Counted from the stretch's first letter, positions 1-9,593 are shown. The stretch is DNA of 64,000 nucleotides from Cyclobacteriaceae bacterium (GCA_019638235.1 JAHBUE010000005.1:1-64000), one strand, 5' to 3'. Made by a program: numbers and translations. Notes: generated by a model not told the origin, from the sequence alone.

Positions 1-180
1 TTAACTCCCGAAATTAAAATCCCGGGCGTCCGCTATCAATTATCATCCATTCAATGAACTCCTGTCAGCCCTCTATAAAAAGACCGACCGAAACTGAAAA
101 TGTCTCGCAACTATCCCCAGCCTATCCTCCAAACTCTCCCCGTCCGGAGTACCCCCGCACTTCCTCGCGCAAAAGGAGTG

Positions 181-188
181 CAAAGGTA
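181..188 (-). promoter_or_regulatory. -7 promoter box reading leftward
   Basis: On the minus strand this reads TACCTTTG, a perfect match to the Bacteroidota -7 consensus TAnnTTTG, followed by GCA as at several other promoters in this window. It would start a transcript near position 175 that leaves the window to the left. Positions 1-170 contain no open frame I can support on the minus strand, so they may be a 5' leader of a gene outside the window. No clear -33 element was identified. Confidence 0.4.
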
Positions 189-228
189 GGTGTCCGGCAT
201 TCAAAATGCAAGAGTGGCCTAAAAAAAT

Positions 229-1518
229 TTACTTTACGGGAACAGACCTGAAAATCGTCTGCTTTCGGTCGGGGCCAGTTGAGATAATGGTGATTGGAAC
301 CTGAAGGTGGTTTTCCAGGAAGTTAATGTAATGGTTCAGCTCATCCGGCAGGTTATCGGCATTGGTGCCGGTTAGGGGCACATTCCAACCGGGAAGTTCC
401 TCATATACGGGGGTGATAAGCTCATGTATGAGTTCGTAGGGCAACATATCTGTTATGGTGCCATCGGCTAACTGGTACTTTGTACAAATTTTTATAGTAG
501 AGAAAATACTTAGTACATCGGCTTTCATCATAAAGAGCTGGGTAACGCCATTAATCATAATGGAATACTTGAGCGAGGGAATGTCAATCCATCCGCAACG
601 CCTTGGGCGGCCGGTAGTTGAACCAAACTCATTACCCTCCTTACGCATACGTTCGCCATCTTCATTCAATAACTCGGTAGGGAATGGCCCGCTGCCAACG
701 CGGGTACTGTACGCCTTGAATATTCCAAACACTTCTCCAATATGACGCGGTGCAACGCCCAACCCGGTGCAGGCACCTGCCGAAATAGTATTTGAACTTG
801 TAACGAAAGGATAACTACCAAAATCAATATCTAACAAAGAACCCTGGGCGCCTTCGGCCAGGATTGTTGCCCCAGAGTTAAGTTCCTGGTTGATCAGGTA
901 CTCGCTTTCAACCAACTTAAACTGTTTGAGAAACTCAATTGCTTCAAAAAATGCCGATTCCAGTTCCGACCAGTTGTTGGGGTTTGATAAACTCAAATCA
1001 TTCAAAATTTTGATATGCGCATCTATCAGTTTTTTAAATCGCTCTTTGAATGTCGGAGAAAGTATATCGCCTACGCGCAATCCTGTCCGGCCTATTTTAT
1101 CCTGATAGGTAGGGCCGATTCCTTTTAATGTTGAACCGATTTTTCCTTCGCCTTTTGCCTGTTCATAAGCCTGATCGAGAAGCCGGTGTGTTGGGAGAAT
1201 AAGTGTTGCTTTTTTTGAAATGAAAAGATTCTGAAAAATATCAAGGTTGAATTTTTTTAACGCTTCAATTTCTTTTTTAAAAATAACCGGATCGAGCACT
1301 ACCCCGTTGCCAATTATATTTTTGGTTTTCTGCCGGAAAATGCCGGAAGGTATCTGGTGAAGAACATGCTTTATTCCGTCAAACTCAAGCGTATGCCCGG
1401 CATTGGGACCTCCCTGAAAGCGGGCTACTACATCATACTTAGGCGCTAAAACATCTACAATTTTACCTTTGCCTTCGTCACCCCACTGTAATCCTAATAA
1501 TACATCAACTTTTGTCAT
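229..1518 (-). CDS. purA: Adenylosuccinate synthetase
   Basis: This 429-residue protein is full length for PurA, the cytoplasmic enzyme that joins IMP and aspartate with GTP hydrolysis in the first AMP-specific step of purine synthesis. The N-terminal GTP/IMP loop GLQWGDEGKGK is at residues 9-19 and contains the catalytic Asp. The NAGHT motif at residues 39-43 carries the catalytic His. The C-terminal STTGRPRRCGW segment near residue 300 is the Asp/IMP-binding signature. It is the last gene of a minus-strand run spoT-fur-STAS-purA, 19 bp after the STAS gene, so co-transcription is likely. The start ATG is the only reasonable one, directly before the conserved beta strand. Confidence 0.97.
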   Translation of the reverse strand: MTKVDVLLGLQWGDEGKGKIVDVLAPKYDVVARFQGGPNAGHTLEFDGIKHVLHQIPSGIFRQKTKNIIGNGVVLDPVIFKKEIEALKKFNLDIFQNLFISKKATLILPTHRLLDQAYEQAKGEGKIGSTLKGIGPTYQDKIGRTGLRVGDILSPTFKERFKKLIDAHIKILNDLSLSNPNNWSELESAFFEAIEFLKQFKLVESEYLINQELNSGATILAEGAQGSLLDIDFGSYPFVTSSNTISAGACTGLGVAPRHIGEVFGIFKAYSTRVGSGPFPTELLNEDGERMRKEGNEFGSTTGRPRRCGWIDIPSLKYSIMINGVTQLFMMKADVLSIFSTIKICTKYQLADGTITDMLPYELIHELITPVYEELPGWNVPLTGTNADNLPDELNHYINFLENHLQVPITIISTGPDRKQTIFRSVPVK

Positions 1519-1537
1519 GATTGTTTCTGAAATGAAA

Positions 1538-1867
1538 TTAACCGGCTACTTCGGCTTCGGATTGGATGATTTGAAAAATGGCATTCAACTTTGTGATAAT
1601 GAGGAGTTTTTTAACGCTCTCGGAAGGATTCAATAAATACACTTCCCCGCCTTTGTTACGGAATTTTGTAAGGATAGTAATCAATACACCTATACCGCTG
1701 CTGTTGATGTATCTTAAATCGGCAATATTGATAATACACTTTTTCGCTCCGTTCTGTATGGCATCGGTGGCCGTGCCCAGTATATTGGAGCCATCGTTTT
1801 CGCCAATCAAATCACCGGAAAGGTGAAGAAACAACATATCGTTCTTTGTTTCGGCTGAAAAATTCAT
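1538..1867 (-). CDS. STAS-domain protein (anti-anti-sigma factor type)
   Basis: A 109-residue single-domain STAS protein, the size of SpoIIAA/RsbV antagonists that bind serine-kinase anti-sigma factors in their unphosphorylated form. The conserved helix start YINSSGIGVL covers residues 53-62, with Ser56 and Ser57 as candidate phosphorylation sites. Upstream is the IINIADLRY strand. It sits between fur (12 bp) and purA (19 bp) in one orientation. No anti-sigma kinase or PP2C phosphatase is encoded nearby, so its partner is unknown. An alternative role as a component of a membrane-lipid transport system (MlaB-like) is possible, but no transport genes adjoin it. Confidence 0.85.
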   Translation of the reverse strand: MNFSAETKNDMLFLHLSGDLIGENDGSNILGTATDAIQNGAKKCIINIADLRYINSSGIGVLITILTKFRNKGGEVYLLNPSESVKKLLIITKLNAIFQIIQSEAEVAG

Positions 1868-1879
1868 TTCAGTTTAGGG

Positions 1880-2353
1880 TTAGTTCTGATTTAATTTTTT
1901 GTTTTCGCAATTGGGTTTTGTACATGACGCATACAAAATCAGCGAATGGTGCATTACGTTGAAGTGCAATATCTCTTCAACGGTTTTCTGGATATTCTGG
2001 ATACGCGGGTCGCAAAACTCAATAACCTTATGGCAATCGGTACAGATTAAATGGTCGTGTTGCTTAAAGCCATACGATTTTTCGTATTGAGCCAGGTTTT
2101 TTCCAAACTGGTGTTTACTCACCAGGTCGCACTCAACCAATAAATCCAATGTGTTATAAACCGTTGCACGGCTAACCCTGTAATTATTGTTTTTCATGCT
2201 GATGTAGAGCGATTCTACATCAAAATGTCCGGTTCGAGAATATATTTCTTCCAGGATAGCGTACCGTTCGGGGGTTTTTCGCAACGCCTTGTTCTCCAGG
2301 TAAGCCGAGAAGATTTTTTTTACCTCTTCAAATGTTGTCTGATTGCTCGTCAT
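1880..2353 (-). CDS. Fur-family metal-responsive transcriptional regulator
   Basis: A 157-residue DNA-binding regulator of the Fur/PerR/Zur family. Residues 20-80 form the winged helix, with recognition-helix motif [11 protein letters not shown] at 62-72. The metal domain has the [16 protein letters not shown] stretch at 98-113 (His99, His101, Cys104, Cys107) and a second CxxxxC pair at Cys144 and Cys149, the usual structural zinc site. Sequence alone does not tell Fur from PerR or Zur. The promoter box TATCTTTG at 2365-2372 lies so close that the 5' leader would be only about 6 nt. It lies downstream of spoT and upstream of the STAS and purA genes. Confidence 0.93.
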   Translation of the reverse strand: MTSNQTTFEEVKKIFSAYLENKALRKTPERYAILEEIYSRTGHFDVESLYISMKNNNYRVSRATVYNTLDLLVECDLVSKHQFGKNLAQYEKSYGFKQHDHLICTDCHKVIEFCDPRIQNIQKTVEEILHFNVMHHSLILYASCTKPNCENKKLNQN

Positions 2354-2364
2354 GCTGATTAGTG

Positions 2365-2372
2365 CAAAGATA
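2365..2372 (-). promoter_or_regulatory. -7 promoter box of the Fur-family gene
   Basis: The minus strand reads TATCTTTG, a perfect TAnnTTTG match. Transcription about 6 nt downstream would begin near 2359, leaving a 5' leader of only about 6 nt before the ATG at 2353. The surrounding 15-mer ATTAGTGCAAAGATA (plus strand) is identical at the queD promoter. Confidence 0.6.
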
Positions 2373-2411
2373 AGAACCCAAGTGCCTCATTCAAATAGCG
2401 ACCCCTGCAGA

Positions 2412-4634
2412 TTATTCGGTGGCTTTGGAGTCGAATCGGCTTATTTTTACTACCCCCTCAACTTTTTCAAGTTTATTAATCAATTGTTCCAAATGCCGGG
2501 TGTCGTGCACATACAGCATGATTTCGCCTTCAAAAATGCCGGTATCGGTATAAAACGACATGGAGCTCATGTTTACCTTCAATTCTTCCGAAATAATTTT
2601 GGAAACGTCATTAATCAGCCCAACCCGGTCGGTTCCCTTAATTTTAAGACCGGTAAGAAAGGCAACTTCGTGTTGCGATGTCCATTTTGCTTTCACAACC
2701 CTGTTTCCGTGGTTAGCCAGAAGTTCAGTAGAGTTGGGGCAGGTGGTTCGGTGTATTTTAATTCCTTCGTTTACCGTTACAAACCCAAATACATCATCGC
2801 CCGGAATTGGCGTGCAACATTTGGCAAGTTTATAATCTACGACATCCATATCCTCACCAATAAGCAAGATGTCGTCATATCTTCCTTTGGCTCTTGTTAG
2901 TTCTTGTTCAACAATTTTCGCATCAGAAATACGAACATTTGGTTTTGTTTTAAGAGGAGATTGCGGTTTGAAATCTTTAAACCGTTTAATGTCGGCAGAG
3001 GTAATAATGCCCTTACCTACCCGGTAATACAGGTCGATATGCGATGGTGCGTTGAAAAACTCGCGTAACTGTTCCAGCGCTGATTGAGTAGGATCTATTT
3101 TCATTTGCCGGAACTTCCGCAACACTATCTCCTTCCCATCTTCAGCAATCTTTTTCTTATCTTCCTTTAAAACATCTTTAATCCGGCTTTTTGCTTTTGA
3201 CGTAACGGTAAAACGGAGCCAGTCTTCGTGAGGCTTTTGTTTTTGCGATGTCAGTATTTCAATCTGGTCGCCATTTTTCAATATATAATTAATGGGCACC
3301 AGTTTGTTATTCACTTTAGCCCCTATACATTTTGACCCTACCTGCGAGTGAATTTCAAATGCGAAATCGAGGGCGGTTGCACCATAGGGCAGCGTTTTAA
3401 GTTCGCCACGCGGGGTAAATACAAAAACCTCATCGCTGAAAAGGTTTCCTCTGAAATCGTTTACAAAATCAAGCGCAGAGTGGTCGTTCTGCTCAAGCGT
3501 ATCGCGAACTTTCACTAACCATTTTTCAAGGTTTGATTCATGAGCGGATGCCGTTTCTTTATACTTCCAATGCGCAGCATAACCTTTTTCTGCAATCTCG
3601 TCCATGCGCTTTGTGCGTATCTGCACCTCAACCCATTGCCCGTTTCTTGCCATAACGGTTGTGTGCAGCGACTCGTAGCCGTTAGCCTTTGGTGTGCTTA
3701 CCCAATCGCGAAGCCTATCGGGATTTGGTGTGTAGAAGTCGGTAACGATGGAGTAAACCTGCCAGCAAGCTGATTTTTCACTTTCAAGTGGCGTATCAAT
3801 CGTAATACGAATAGCAAACAGGTCATACACTTCTTCAAATGGAATATTTTGTTTCCGCATTTTATTCCATATAGAATAAATTGACTTTGGCCTGCCTTTT
3901 ATCTCATACTTTATTTTGTGCTTGTCAAGCTCTTCGCGAATGGGTTGCGTAAACGTTTTGATAAACTTATTTCGCGAGGCTCGTGTATCGTCAATATTCT
4001 GTGCTATAGATTCAAAAACCTGCTGGTCAGTAAACCGTAAATGCAAATCTTCCAATTCGCTTTTAATGGCGTTTAAGCCCAACCGGTGTGCAAGCGGTGC
4101 ATAGAGGTAAATTGTTTCGGAGGCTATTTTCAGTTGCTTGTTACGGGGCATACTGTCGAGGGTACGCATATTGTGTAACCTATCGGCCAGTTTTATCAGT
4201 ATCACCCGCACATCGTCAGCCAGGGTGAACAGCATCTTTCTGAAGTTTTCGGCCTGTTGGGATGTGCCGTGTTCAAAAACCCCTGAAACTTTTGTGAGGC
4301 CATCAATAATCCGTGCCACTTTATTGCCAAACATCCGCTCAATGTCCGACAGTTCAATGTCCGTATCTTCCACAACATCGTGCAACAAGGCCGCTATAAT
4401 AGAGGTAGTTCCCAGCCCTATTTCCTCAACGCAAATCTGGGCAACAGCCAATGGGTGAAAAATATAGGGTTCACCCGATTTTCTCCGCATATCCTTATGT
4501 GCCTCTACCGATATGGTAAAAGCCTTTTTTATGCGTTTTGCATCGCCTTCCTTTAAAATAGGCTTGGCTCTGCGCAGCAACTTCCTGTACCGGTTAATAA
4601 TCTCCCGTTTCTCCTGGTCTATGTCAATTACCAT
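2412..4634 (-). CDS. Bifunctional (p)ppGpp synthetase/hydrolase, RelA/SpoT family
   Basis: At 740 residues this is a full-length long RSH protein controlling the stringent response. The HD hydrolase domain is at about 45-190 with metal ligands including His60 and the LLHDVVEDTD motif at 83-92, which indicates an active hydrolase. The synthetase domain (about 235-350) contains the GRPKSIYSIWNKM G-loop region and YESLHTTVMA. The TGS domain is near 402-462 and a C-terminal ACT domain near 665-740. The divergent neighbour is tRNA-Leu. It is 58 bp upstream of the fur-type gene, which has its own promoter. As often the only long RSH in Bacteroidota it is probably bifunctional; whether to name it relA or spoT is a matter of convention. 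Confidence 0.95.
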   Translation of the reverse strand: MVIDIDQEKREIINRYRKLLRRAKPILKEGDAKRIKKAFTISVEAHKDMRRKSGEPYIFHPLAVAQICVEEIGLGTTSIIAALLHDVVEDTDIELSDIERMFGNKVARIIDGLTKVSGVFEHGTSQQAENFRKMLFTLADDVRVILIKLADRLHNMRTLDSMPRNKQLKIASETIYLYAPLAHRLGLNAIKSELEDLHLRFTDQQVFESIAQNIDDTRASRNKFIKTFTQPIREELDKHKIKYEIKGRPKSIYSIWNKMRKQNIPFEEVYDLFAIRITIDTPLESEKSACWQVYSIVTDFYTPNPDRLRDWVSTPKANGYESLHTTVMARNGQWVEVQIRTKRMDEIAEKGYAAHWKYKETASAHESNLEKWLVKVRDTLEQNDHSALDFVNDFRGNLFSDEVFVFTPRGELKTLPYGATALDFAFEIHSQVGSKCIGAKVNNKLVPINYILKNGDQIEILTSQKQKPHEDWLRFTVTSKAKSRIKDVLKEDKKKIAEDGKEIVLRKFRQMKIDPTQSALEQLREFFNAPSHIDLYYRVGKGIITSADIKRFKDFKPQSPLKTKPNVRISDAKIVEQELTRAKGRYDDILLIGEDMDVVDYKLAKCCTPIPGDDVFGFVTVNEGIKIHRTTCPNSTELLANHGNRVVKAKWTSQHEVAFLTGLKIKGTDRVGLINDVSKIISEELKVNMSSMSFYTDTGIFEGEIMLYVHDTRHLEQLINKLEKVEGVVKISRFDSKATE

Positions 4635-4705
4635 CTTTTTCCTTTGCCCCTAATTAACCCTTTAATTTAACACAAAATCGGACTTCTGAATTTCCGAATA
4701 ATCTA

Positions 4706-4713
4706 TAAATTTG
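4706..4713 (+). promoter_or_regulatory. -7 promoter box of tRNA-Leu
   Basis: The sequence TAAATTTG matches TAnnTTTG exactly. It would start transcription near 4719, about 25 nt before the mature tRNA-Leu end. I see no clear -33 TTTG. Confidence 0.55.
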
Positions 4714-4743
4714 CGCTCCTTTTAAATTAGGAGCCAGTAAATC

Positions 4744-4825
4744 GCGGATGTGGCGTAATTGGTAGCCGCGCCAGACTTAGGATCTGGTGCCGCGAGGCGT
4801 GGGGGTTCGAGTCCCTCCATCCGCA
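4744..4825 (+). tRNA. tRNA-Leu (anticodon TAG)
   Basis: An 82-nt class II tRNA. The acceptor strands GCGGATG (4744-4750) and CATCCGC (4818-4824) pair perfectly, with discriminator A at 4825. The anticodon stem CCAGA/TCTGG (4771-4775 and 4783-4787) holds loop CTTAGGA, giving anticodon TAG at 4778-4780, which reads CUA-type leucine codons. A long variable arm (TGCCGCGAGGCGT) and a T-loop GTTCGAGTC are present. CCA is not encoded. Confidence 0.97.
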
Positions 4826-4832
4826 CAGAACA

Positions 4833-4871
4833 GAACCCTTGATGTAAGTTAGCATCGAGGGTTCTTAATTT
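4833..4871 (+). terminator. Rho-independent-type terminator after tRNA-Leu
   Basis: A 12-bp stem pairs 4833-4844 with 4853-4864 (one G-U pair), with an 8-nt loop, followed by a T-rich tail TTAATTT. It directly follows the tRNA-Leu gene and separates it from tig, whose start codon lies 37 bp further on. Confidence 0.7.
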
Positions 4872-4900
4872 AGCAGAGATACACTAAAAAATTTACAGTT

Positions 4901-6247
4901 TTGGAAATTACACTGGACAAAAAGAACAACACCGAGGGGTTAATCAAGATTAAACTCGGCCAACCCGATTATCAGAACCAGGTTGACGAAAAAATAAGGG
5001 ACTATGCCCGTAAAGCCAGCATTAAAGGTTTCCGCCCCGGCAAAGTGCCAAACGGGGTTATTAAGCGCATGTTTGGCACGTCTATTTTGGTTGAAGAAAT
5101 CAACAGTATGCTTTCGCGAAACCTGAATGACTATATAAAAGATAACAACCTTAAAGTTATAGGCGAGCCGCTTCCGGTTGCCGACCAGGCAAAACAAATT
5201 GATTGGGAAACCCAAACGGATTTTGAATTTGATTACCAGATTGGTTTAGTTGACGATTTTACCTACGAGCTTTCGCAAAAGGTAAAGGTTAAATCGCACC
5301 CGATTACCGTTGATGACAAGGTGATTGAAGAAACCGTTCAGGATTTGAAAAAACGTTTCGGAAAAGTTAATTACCCCGAAACCAGTGAAGCCGGTGATAC
5401 TATTTTTGGTTCGCTGAAGGCAGAAGATGGCGACTTCCAGAAGGAGTCTGTACTTATCCCTACTGATAAGGTGAGCAAAAAAGAACAGAAAAAGTTTGCC
5501 GGTCTGAAAAAGGAAGATGCCGTTACTTTCGATATCGAAAAGATTTTTGATGAACCCTCCGAGCTTGCACAAGCATTAGACGTATCCGTAGAAGAAGCCA
5601 AATCAATAAAAGGAAAACACACGCTTACTGTCAACAACATAAGCCGCACCGAGCCAGCCGAAATGGGGCAGGAATTGTTTGACCGGGTATTTGGCAAGGA
5701 CACTGCGAAAAATGAAGAAGAGTTCATCCAAAAAATAAAGGAAACCATTCAGGAAAACTACAAGCGCGAAACAGAGCATTTCCTCGATCATTATATTGAA
5801 GATCACTTCATCAGCAACACAAAAATTTCCTTACCGGAAGATTTTTTGAAAACCTGGTTAAAGGCAACCAGCGAAGGCCAGCTTACTGATGAGGTAATCG
5901 CGAAAGAATTTGAAAGTTATGTTCGCTCCGTAAAGTGGGATTTGATCAAGAATAAGATTGCTGAAGATAACAACATTAAGGTTGAGGCAGATGATGTAAA
6001 AGCCAAAGCCCGCGAACTGATTATTTCGCAATTTGGCGGCCCGGCCATAGCCAGCCAATTGGCCGATCGCTTAGATGCGATTACGGATAACTACCTGTCG
6101 CACGAAAACGGCCAGAACTTTATGCGCCTGTTTAATCAGTTACGCCTTGAGCGCATTATGAAGGTGATTAAAGAGCACATCACCGTTCAGGAGAAGGAAG
6201 TAAGCTTAGATGAATTCAAAAAAATTGTAGAAGAACACAAGCATTAG
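4901..6247 (+). CDS. tig: Trigger factor (ribosome-associated chaperone)
   Basis: A 448-residue trigger factor that binds the ribosomal exit tunnel and shields nascent chains. The N-terminal ribosome-binding signature GFRPGKVP is at residues 43-50. The C-terminal helical cage begins around residue 260. The middle section (about 155-245) is where the FKBP-like PPIase would lie, but it is poorly conserved and lacks an obvious active-site pattern, which is common in Bacteroidota. The start codon is TTG at 4901: no ATG or GTG lies upstream in frame and the protein begins at the conserved MEITLDK. A strong terminator follows the stop, then clpP and clpX, the usual tig-clpP-clpX order. Confidence 0.95.
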   Translation: MEITLDKKNNTEGLIKIKLGQPDYQNQVDEKIRDYARKASIKGFRPGKVPNGVIKRMFGTSILVEEINSMLSRNLNDYIKDNNLKVIGEPLPVADQAKQIDWETQTDFEFDYQIGLVDDFTYELSQKVKVKSHPITVDDKVIEETVQDLKKRFGKVNYPETSEAGDTIFGSLKAEDGDFQKESVLIPTDKVSKKEQKKFAGLKKEDAVTFDIEKIFDEPSELAQALDVSVEEAKSIKGKHTLTVNNISRTEPAEMGQELFDRVFGKDTAKNEEEFIQKIKETIQENYKRETEHFLDHYIEDHFISNTKISLPEDFLKTWLKATSEGQLTDEVIAKEFESYVRSVKWDLIKNKIAEDNNIKVEADDVKAKARELIISQFGGPAIASQLADRLDAITDNYLSHENGQNFMRLFNQLRLERIMKVIKEHITVQEKEVSLDEFKKIVEEHKH

Positions 6248-6270
6248 ACTAAAAACCGGCAAGTTCCGAC

Positions 6271-6304
6271 AATGGTTTTGGGTGCCCCCGAAACCATTTT
6301 TTTT
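6271..6304 (+). terminator. Strong rho-independent terminator after tig
   Basis: AATGGTTT (6271-6278) pairs perfectly with AAACCATT (6291-6298), with a further GGG/CCC inside the loop, and is followed by a run of eight T. It lies 24 bp after the tig stop, so clpP is probably transcribed from its own promoter in the 100 bp that follow. Confidence 0.85.
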
Positions 6305-6406
6305 AATTTTTTGCCAATACCCGAAATATTTCTGCGGATTTTTGTGTTTCAATTTCCGTAAAAGCTATACTTTGTACATCTATCGAAACCATTACACAAA
6401 ACTACT

Positions 6407-7078
6407 ATGGATAAAACCAACGAATTCAGAAAATACGCAGTGCACCATTTAGGCATGAGCGGTAACACCATTGACGATTATGCGCATAAAATAGACAACA
6501 TGACGCAATACGTTATCGAGGAACGCCCCGGTAACTTCCGCGCCATTGATGTATTTACCCGGTTAATTTCAGACCGCATTATCTTTTTAGGCATGGGTGT
6601 TGATGACCAGATTGCCAACCTGATTACAGCCCAGCTTTTGTTTTTGGAATCTGCCGATCCGAAGAAAGATATTATCATGTACATAAACAGTCCCGGAGGC
6701 TCGGTATATGCCGGCCTTGGCATTTATGATACCATGCAATATGTTAACCCCGATGTGTCCACTATTTGTACTGGTCTTGCCGCTTCTATGGCGGCCGTGC
6801 TGTTGTGTTCCGGTTCAGCAAAAAAACGCTCCGGCTTACCGCACTCGCGCATTATGATTCACCAGCCCATGAGCGGTATGCAGGGGCAGGTTGCCGATAT
6901 GGAGATAACCCTGCGCCAAACCTTAGAGGTTAAAAAGGATCTTTACACCATAATTTCCAAACATAGCGGCCAACCATACGATAAAATCGAAAAAGATTCA
7001 GACCGCGATTACTGGATGCGGTCAGCTGAAGCCAAGGAATATGGCCTGATTGACGAGGTTTTGGAACGTAAGAAGTAA
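6407..7078 (+). CDS. clpP: ATP-dependent Clp protease proteolytic subunit
   Basis: A 223-residue ClpP serine peptidase that forms the tetradecameric barrel degrading substrates unfolded by ClpX. The catalytic triad is visible: Ser127 in GLAASMAAVLL, His152 in HSRIMIHQP, and Asp201 in the DRDYWM segment. The oxyanion motif SPGGSV is at 95-100. The N-terminus is about 25 residues longer than E. coli ClpP, consistent with a propeptide removed on assembly. clpX follows 103 bp downstream. A possible promoter (a TTG and a -7-like TATACTTTG at 6366-6374, one base longer than consensus) precedes the gene. Confidence 0.97.
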   Translation: MDKTNEFRKYAVHHLGMSGNTIDDYAHKIDNMTQYVIEERPGNFRAIDVFTRLISDRIIFLGMGVDDQIANLITAQLLFLESADPKKDIIMYINSPGGSVYAGLGIYDTMQYVNPDVSTICTGLAASMAAVLLCSGSAKKRSGLPHSRIMIHQPMSGMQGQVADMEITLRQTLEVKKDLYTIISKHSGQPYDKIEKDSDRDYWMRSAEAKEYGLIDEVLERKK

Positions 7079-7181
7079 ACTCCGGGTTATTCCCGTTTCC
7101 TGGAGGGTAATTTAGTGGGGTTAAATTGGTAACTTTACCCCCTGAATTGGCCTCCCGGCATATTTTAACCAAGTAACAATT

Positions 7182-8417
7182 ATGGCTGAAGTAACCTGTT
7201 CCTTTTGTGGCAGAAACAAGAAAGATGTTGACCTGATGATATCGGGTATTCACGCCCATATTTGCGATAAATGTGTTACGCAGGCCAGCCAGATATTGCA
7301 GGAAGAAAAGAAGAGTAAAACCGAAGCGGGATTGACACCCAGCTTTAAACTGGTTAAGCCAAAAGAGATTAAGAAATTCTTAGACGAATATGTTATCGGG
7401 CAGGACGATGCCAAAAAGGTAATGTCTGTTGCGGTGTACAATCACTACAAGCGATTGACGCAACGCAAAGTTGATACCGATGACATAACCATAGAAAAAT
7501 CCAACATTATAATGGTAGGCGAAACCGGTACAGGAAAAACGTACCTCGCCCGCACGTTGGCTAAATTACTGCAAGTTCCTTTTTGTATTGCCGATGCCAC
7601 CGTTCTTACAGAAGCCGGATATGTTGGTGAAGATGTAGAAAGTATTTTAACGCGCCTGTTACAAGCTGCCGATTATAATGTTGAAGCCGCTGAACGCGGC
7701 ATCGTTTACATTGATGAGATTGATAAGATTGCGCGCAAGTCTGATAACCCCTCCATAACCCGCGATGTTAGTGGTGAAGGTGTTCAGCAAGCCTTACTTA
7801 AACTATTGGAGGGAACATCAGTTAACGTTCCTCCCCAGGGTGGTCGCAAACATCCCGATCAAAAAATGATTAACGTAAACACCGAGAATATTCTGTTTAT
7901 ATGTGGTGGGGCATTTGAAGGAATTTCAAGATTTATTGCCAATAGGTTAAACACAAGGCCACTGGGTTTTGCTTCGTCATCCGGGCTTCATCCGGGAGAT
8001 ATTGATAAAGATAACCTGATTCAATTTGTTTCCGCGCAGGATTTGAAAAGCTTTGGGCTGATCCCGGAACTAATCGGGCGCTTACCCGTTGTATCATTCC
8101 TCAACCCGTTAGATCATAACGCCCTCCGGAAAATTTTAACTGAACCCAAAAATGCACTCACCAAGCAGTACAGGAAACTGTTTGAAATGGAAAGCATAGA
8201 CCTTGAGTTTAAAGAGGGCGCTATCGAGTTTATTGTTGAAAAAGCTATGGAGTTTAAATTGGGCGCCCGTGGCTTGCGCAGTATCTGCGAAGCTATTATT
8301 AACGATGCCATGTTTGATTTACCCTCCGAAAAAACTGCTGACAAGCTTGTGATTACACGCGCGTATGCAGAAGAGAAGTTCAGCCGGTCGCAATACAGCA
8401 AGTTGAAAGTTGCTTAA
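7182..8417 (+). CDS. clpX: ATP-dependent Clp protease ATP-binding subunit ClpX
   Basis: A 411-residue AAA+ unfoldase partner of ClpP. The N-terminal C4 zinc finger has Cys6, Cys9, Cys28 and Cys31. Walker A GETGTGKT is near residue 112 and Walker B VYIDEID near 175, with the substrate-gripping pore loop GYVG near 147. The ClpP-docking loop appears as LGF in the RPLGFAS segment rather than the usual IGF. Length is typical. It lies 103 bp downstream of clpP with a near-consensus -7 box (TAACTTTA, 7130-7137) in the gap, so it may be both read through and independently started. It converges with lpxB, 12 bp away. Confidence 0.97.
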   Translation: MAEVTCSFCGRNKKDVDLMISGIHAHICDKCVTQASQILQEEKKSKTEAGLTPSFKLVKPKEIKKFLDEYVIGQDDAKKVMSVAVYNHYKRLTQRKVDTDDITIEKSNIIMVGETGTGKTYLARTLAKLLQVPFCIADATVLTEAGYVGEDVESILTRLLQAADYNVEAAERGIVYIDEIDKIARKSDNPSITRDVSGEGVQQALLKLLEGTSVNVPPQGGRKHPDQKMINVNTENILFICGGAFEGISRFIANRLNTRPLGFASSSGLHPGDIDKDNLIQFVSAQDLKSFGLIPELIGRLPVVSFLNPLDHNALRKILTEPKNALTKQYRKLFEMESIDLEFKEGAIEFIVEKAMEFKLGARGLRSICEAIINDAMFDLPSEKTADKLVITRAYAEEKFSRSQYSKLKVA

Positions 8418-8429
8418 TTAATTTGAAAA

Positions 8430-9578
8430 TTATTCGATTTGAAAATTTGAAGGCTGAAGGTAGCGCAACATCAACGTTGCGGTATTTTCAGAAGCTGATC
8501 CGGTATCTAAAACACGAATAATATTGTTATATCCCTCAATGACTTTATTTCTATGAGAAGAGTCGTTCAATAACATCTTCAGTTCGTCAGCAACTTCCTT
8601 TTCGTTAGCCCTGCCCTGAATAAGTTCCTTTACCACTTCGCGTCCTGCTATCAGGTTAACCAACGATATAAACGGAACCCTGATCAGGTTTTTGGCGATC
8701 ATATAACTCAGGAAACTTGTTTTGTACACCACCACTTGCGGCACTTTAAAAAGAGCTGTCTCCAACGTTGCCGTACCGGAGGTAACAATCGCAGCACTTG
8801 CATTACTCAACAAATCATACGTTTCACCCTGAATGAAGGAAACATTGTTTAACTCACGTAGTGGTTGATAAAGTTGCTGATCAAGATTATCTACTGCTGC
8901 TACCACAAACTGTATTGTGCTTATTGTATGCGCCACTCTGGCCATTACAGGGATAATTTGTTTAAGTTCCTGCTTTCGGCTCCCGGGCAATAAGGCAACC
9001 AACGGTTTATCTGTACTTAGTCTACTCTTTGTCAAAAAATCTTTATCGCCCTGATGTGCCTTTACAGCATCCAGCACGGGGTTTCCTACGTAGTCAACTT
9101 TCCAGTTAAACTTTTCAAAAAATTCTGTCTCAAAAGGAAGGATAACAAACATCCGATCAATGTTTGCCTTTAATTTTTTTGCCCGGCTTTGATTCCACGC
9201 CCACACTTTAGGCGATATATACCAAAACACCTTGTAGCCATTTTCTTTAGCAAACTTTGCAATGCGCAGGTTAAACCCTGCATAGTCAACCAGCACAATA
9301 GCATCGGGCTTAACGCGCTCAATCTCCTGCTTGCACTGCCTGATTTTTTTTGAAATTGTACCCAGGTTGCTCAATACTTCGGCAAAGCCCATAAAAGCAA
9401 GCTCACGATAATGGGTAGTTACCTCCATACCCGCCTTCTGCATCTGCTCTCCGCCAAAACCCGTACACACAACATCAGGACAGCGCTTTTTCAGCGCGGC
9501 AATCAGGTTTCCGGCATGCAGATCACCCGACCGCTCACCAACAACAAAATATAATCTTAGTCCTTGTGGTAGTTTCAC
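8430..9578 (-). CDS. lpxB: Lipid-A-disaccharide synthase
   Basis: A 382-residue GT19 glycosyltransferase that joins lipid X with UDP-2,3-diacylglucosamine on the inner face of the inner membrane during lipid A synthesis. Family signatures include FVVGERSGDLHAGNLI near the N-terminus (residues 11-26), VLVDYAGFNLRIAKF near 95-109 and the C-terminal half SGTATLETALFKVPQVVVYK near 267-286. The length is normal. It is 15 bp downstream of queD on the same strand and convergent with clpX. The gene confirms a Gram-negative outer membrane. The other lpx genes are outside the window. Confidence 0.96.
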   Translation of the reverse strand: MKLPQGLRLYFVVGERSGDLHAGNLIAALKKRCPDVVCTGFGGEQMQKAGMEVTTHYRELAFMGFAEVLSNLGTISKKIRQCKQEIERVKPDAIVLVDYAGFNLRIAKFAKENGYKVFWYISPKVWAWNQSRAKKLKANIDRMFVILPFETEFFEKFNWKVDYVGNPVLDAVKAHQGDKDFLTKSRLSTDKPLVALLPGSRKQELKQIIPVMARVAHTISTIQFVVAAVDNLDQQLYQPLRELNNVSFIQGETYDLLSNASAAIVTSGTATLETALFKVPQVVVYKTSFLSYMIAKNLIRVPFISLVNLIAGREVVKELIQGRANEKEVADELKMLLNDSSHRNKVIEGYNNIIRVLDTGSASENTATLMLRYLQPSNFQIE

Positions 9579-9593
9579 AATCGGAAGATAGTT

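Noticed and set aside
2343..2900. 185-residue plus-strand open frame opposite the RelA/SpoT gene
   Set aside because: It lies antisense to a strongly conserved ACT-domain region, has no recognisable motif and has no promoter or ribosome site; a shadow of the real gene.
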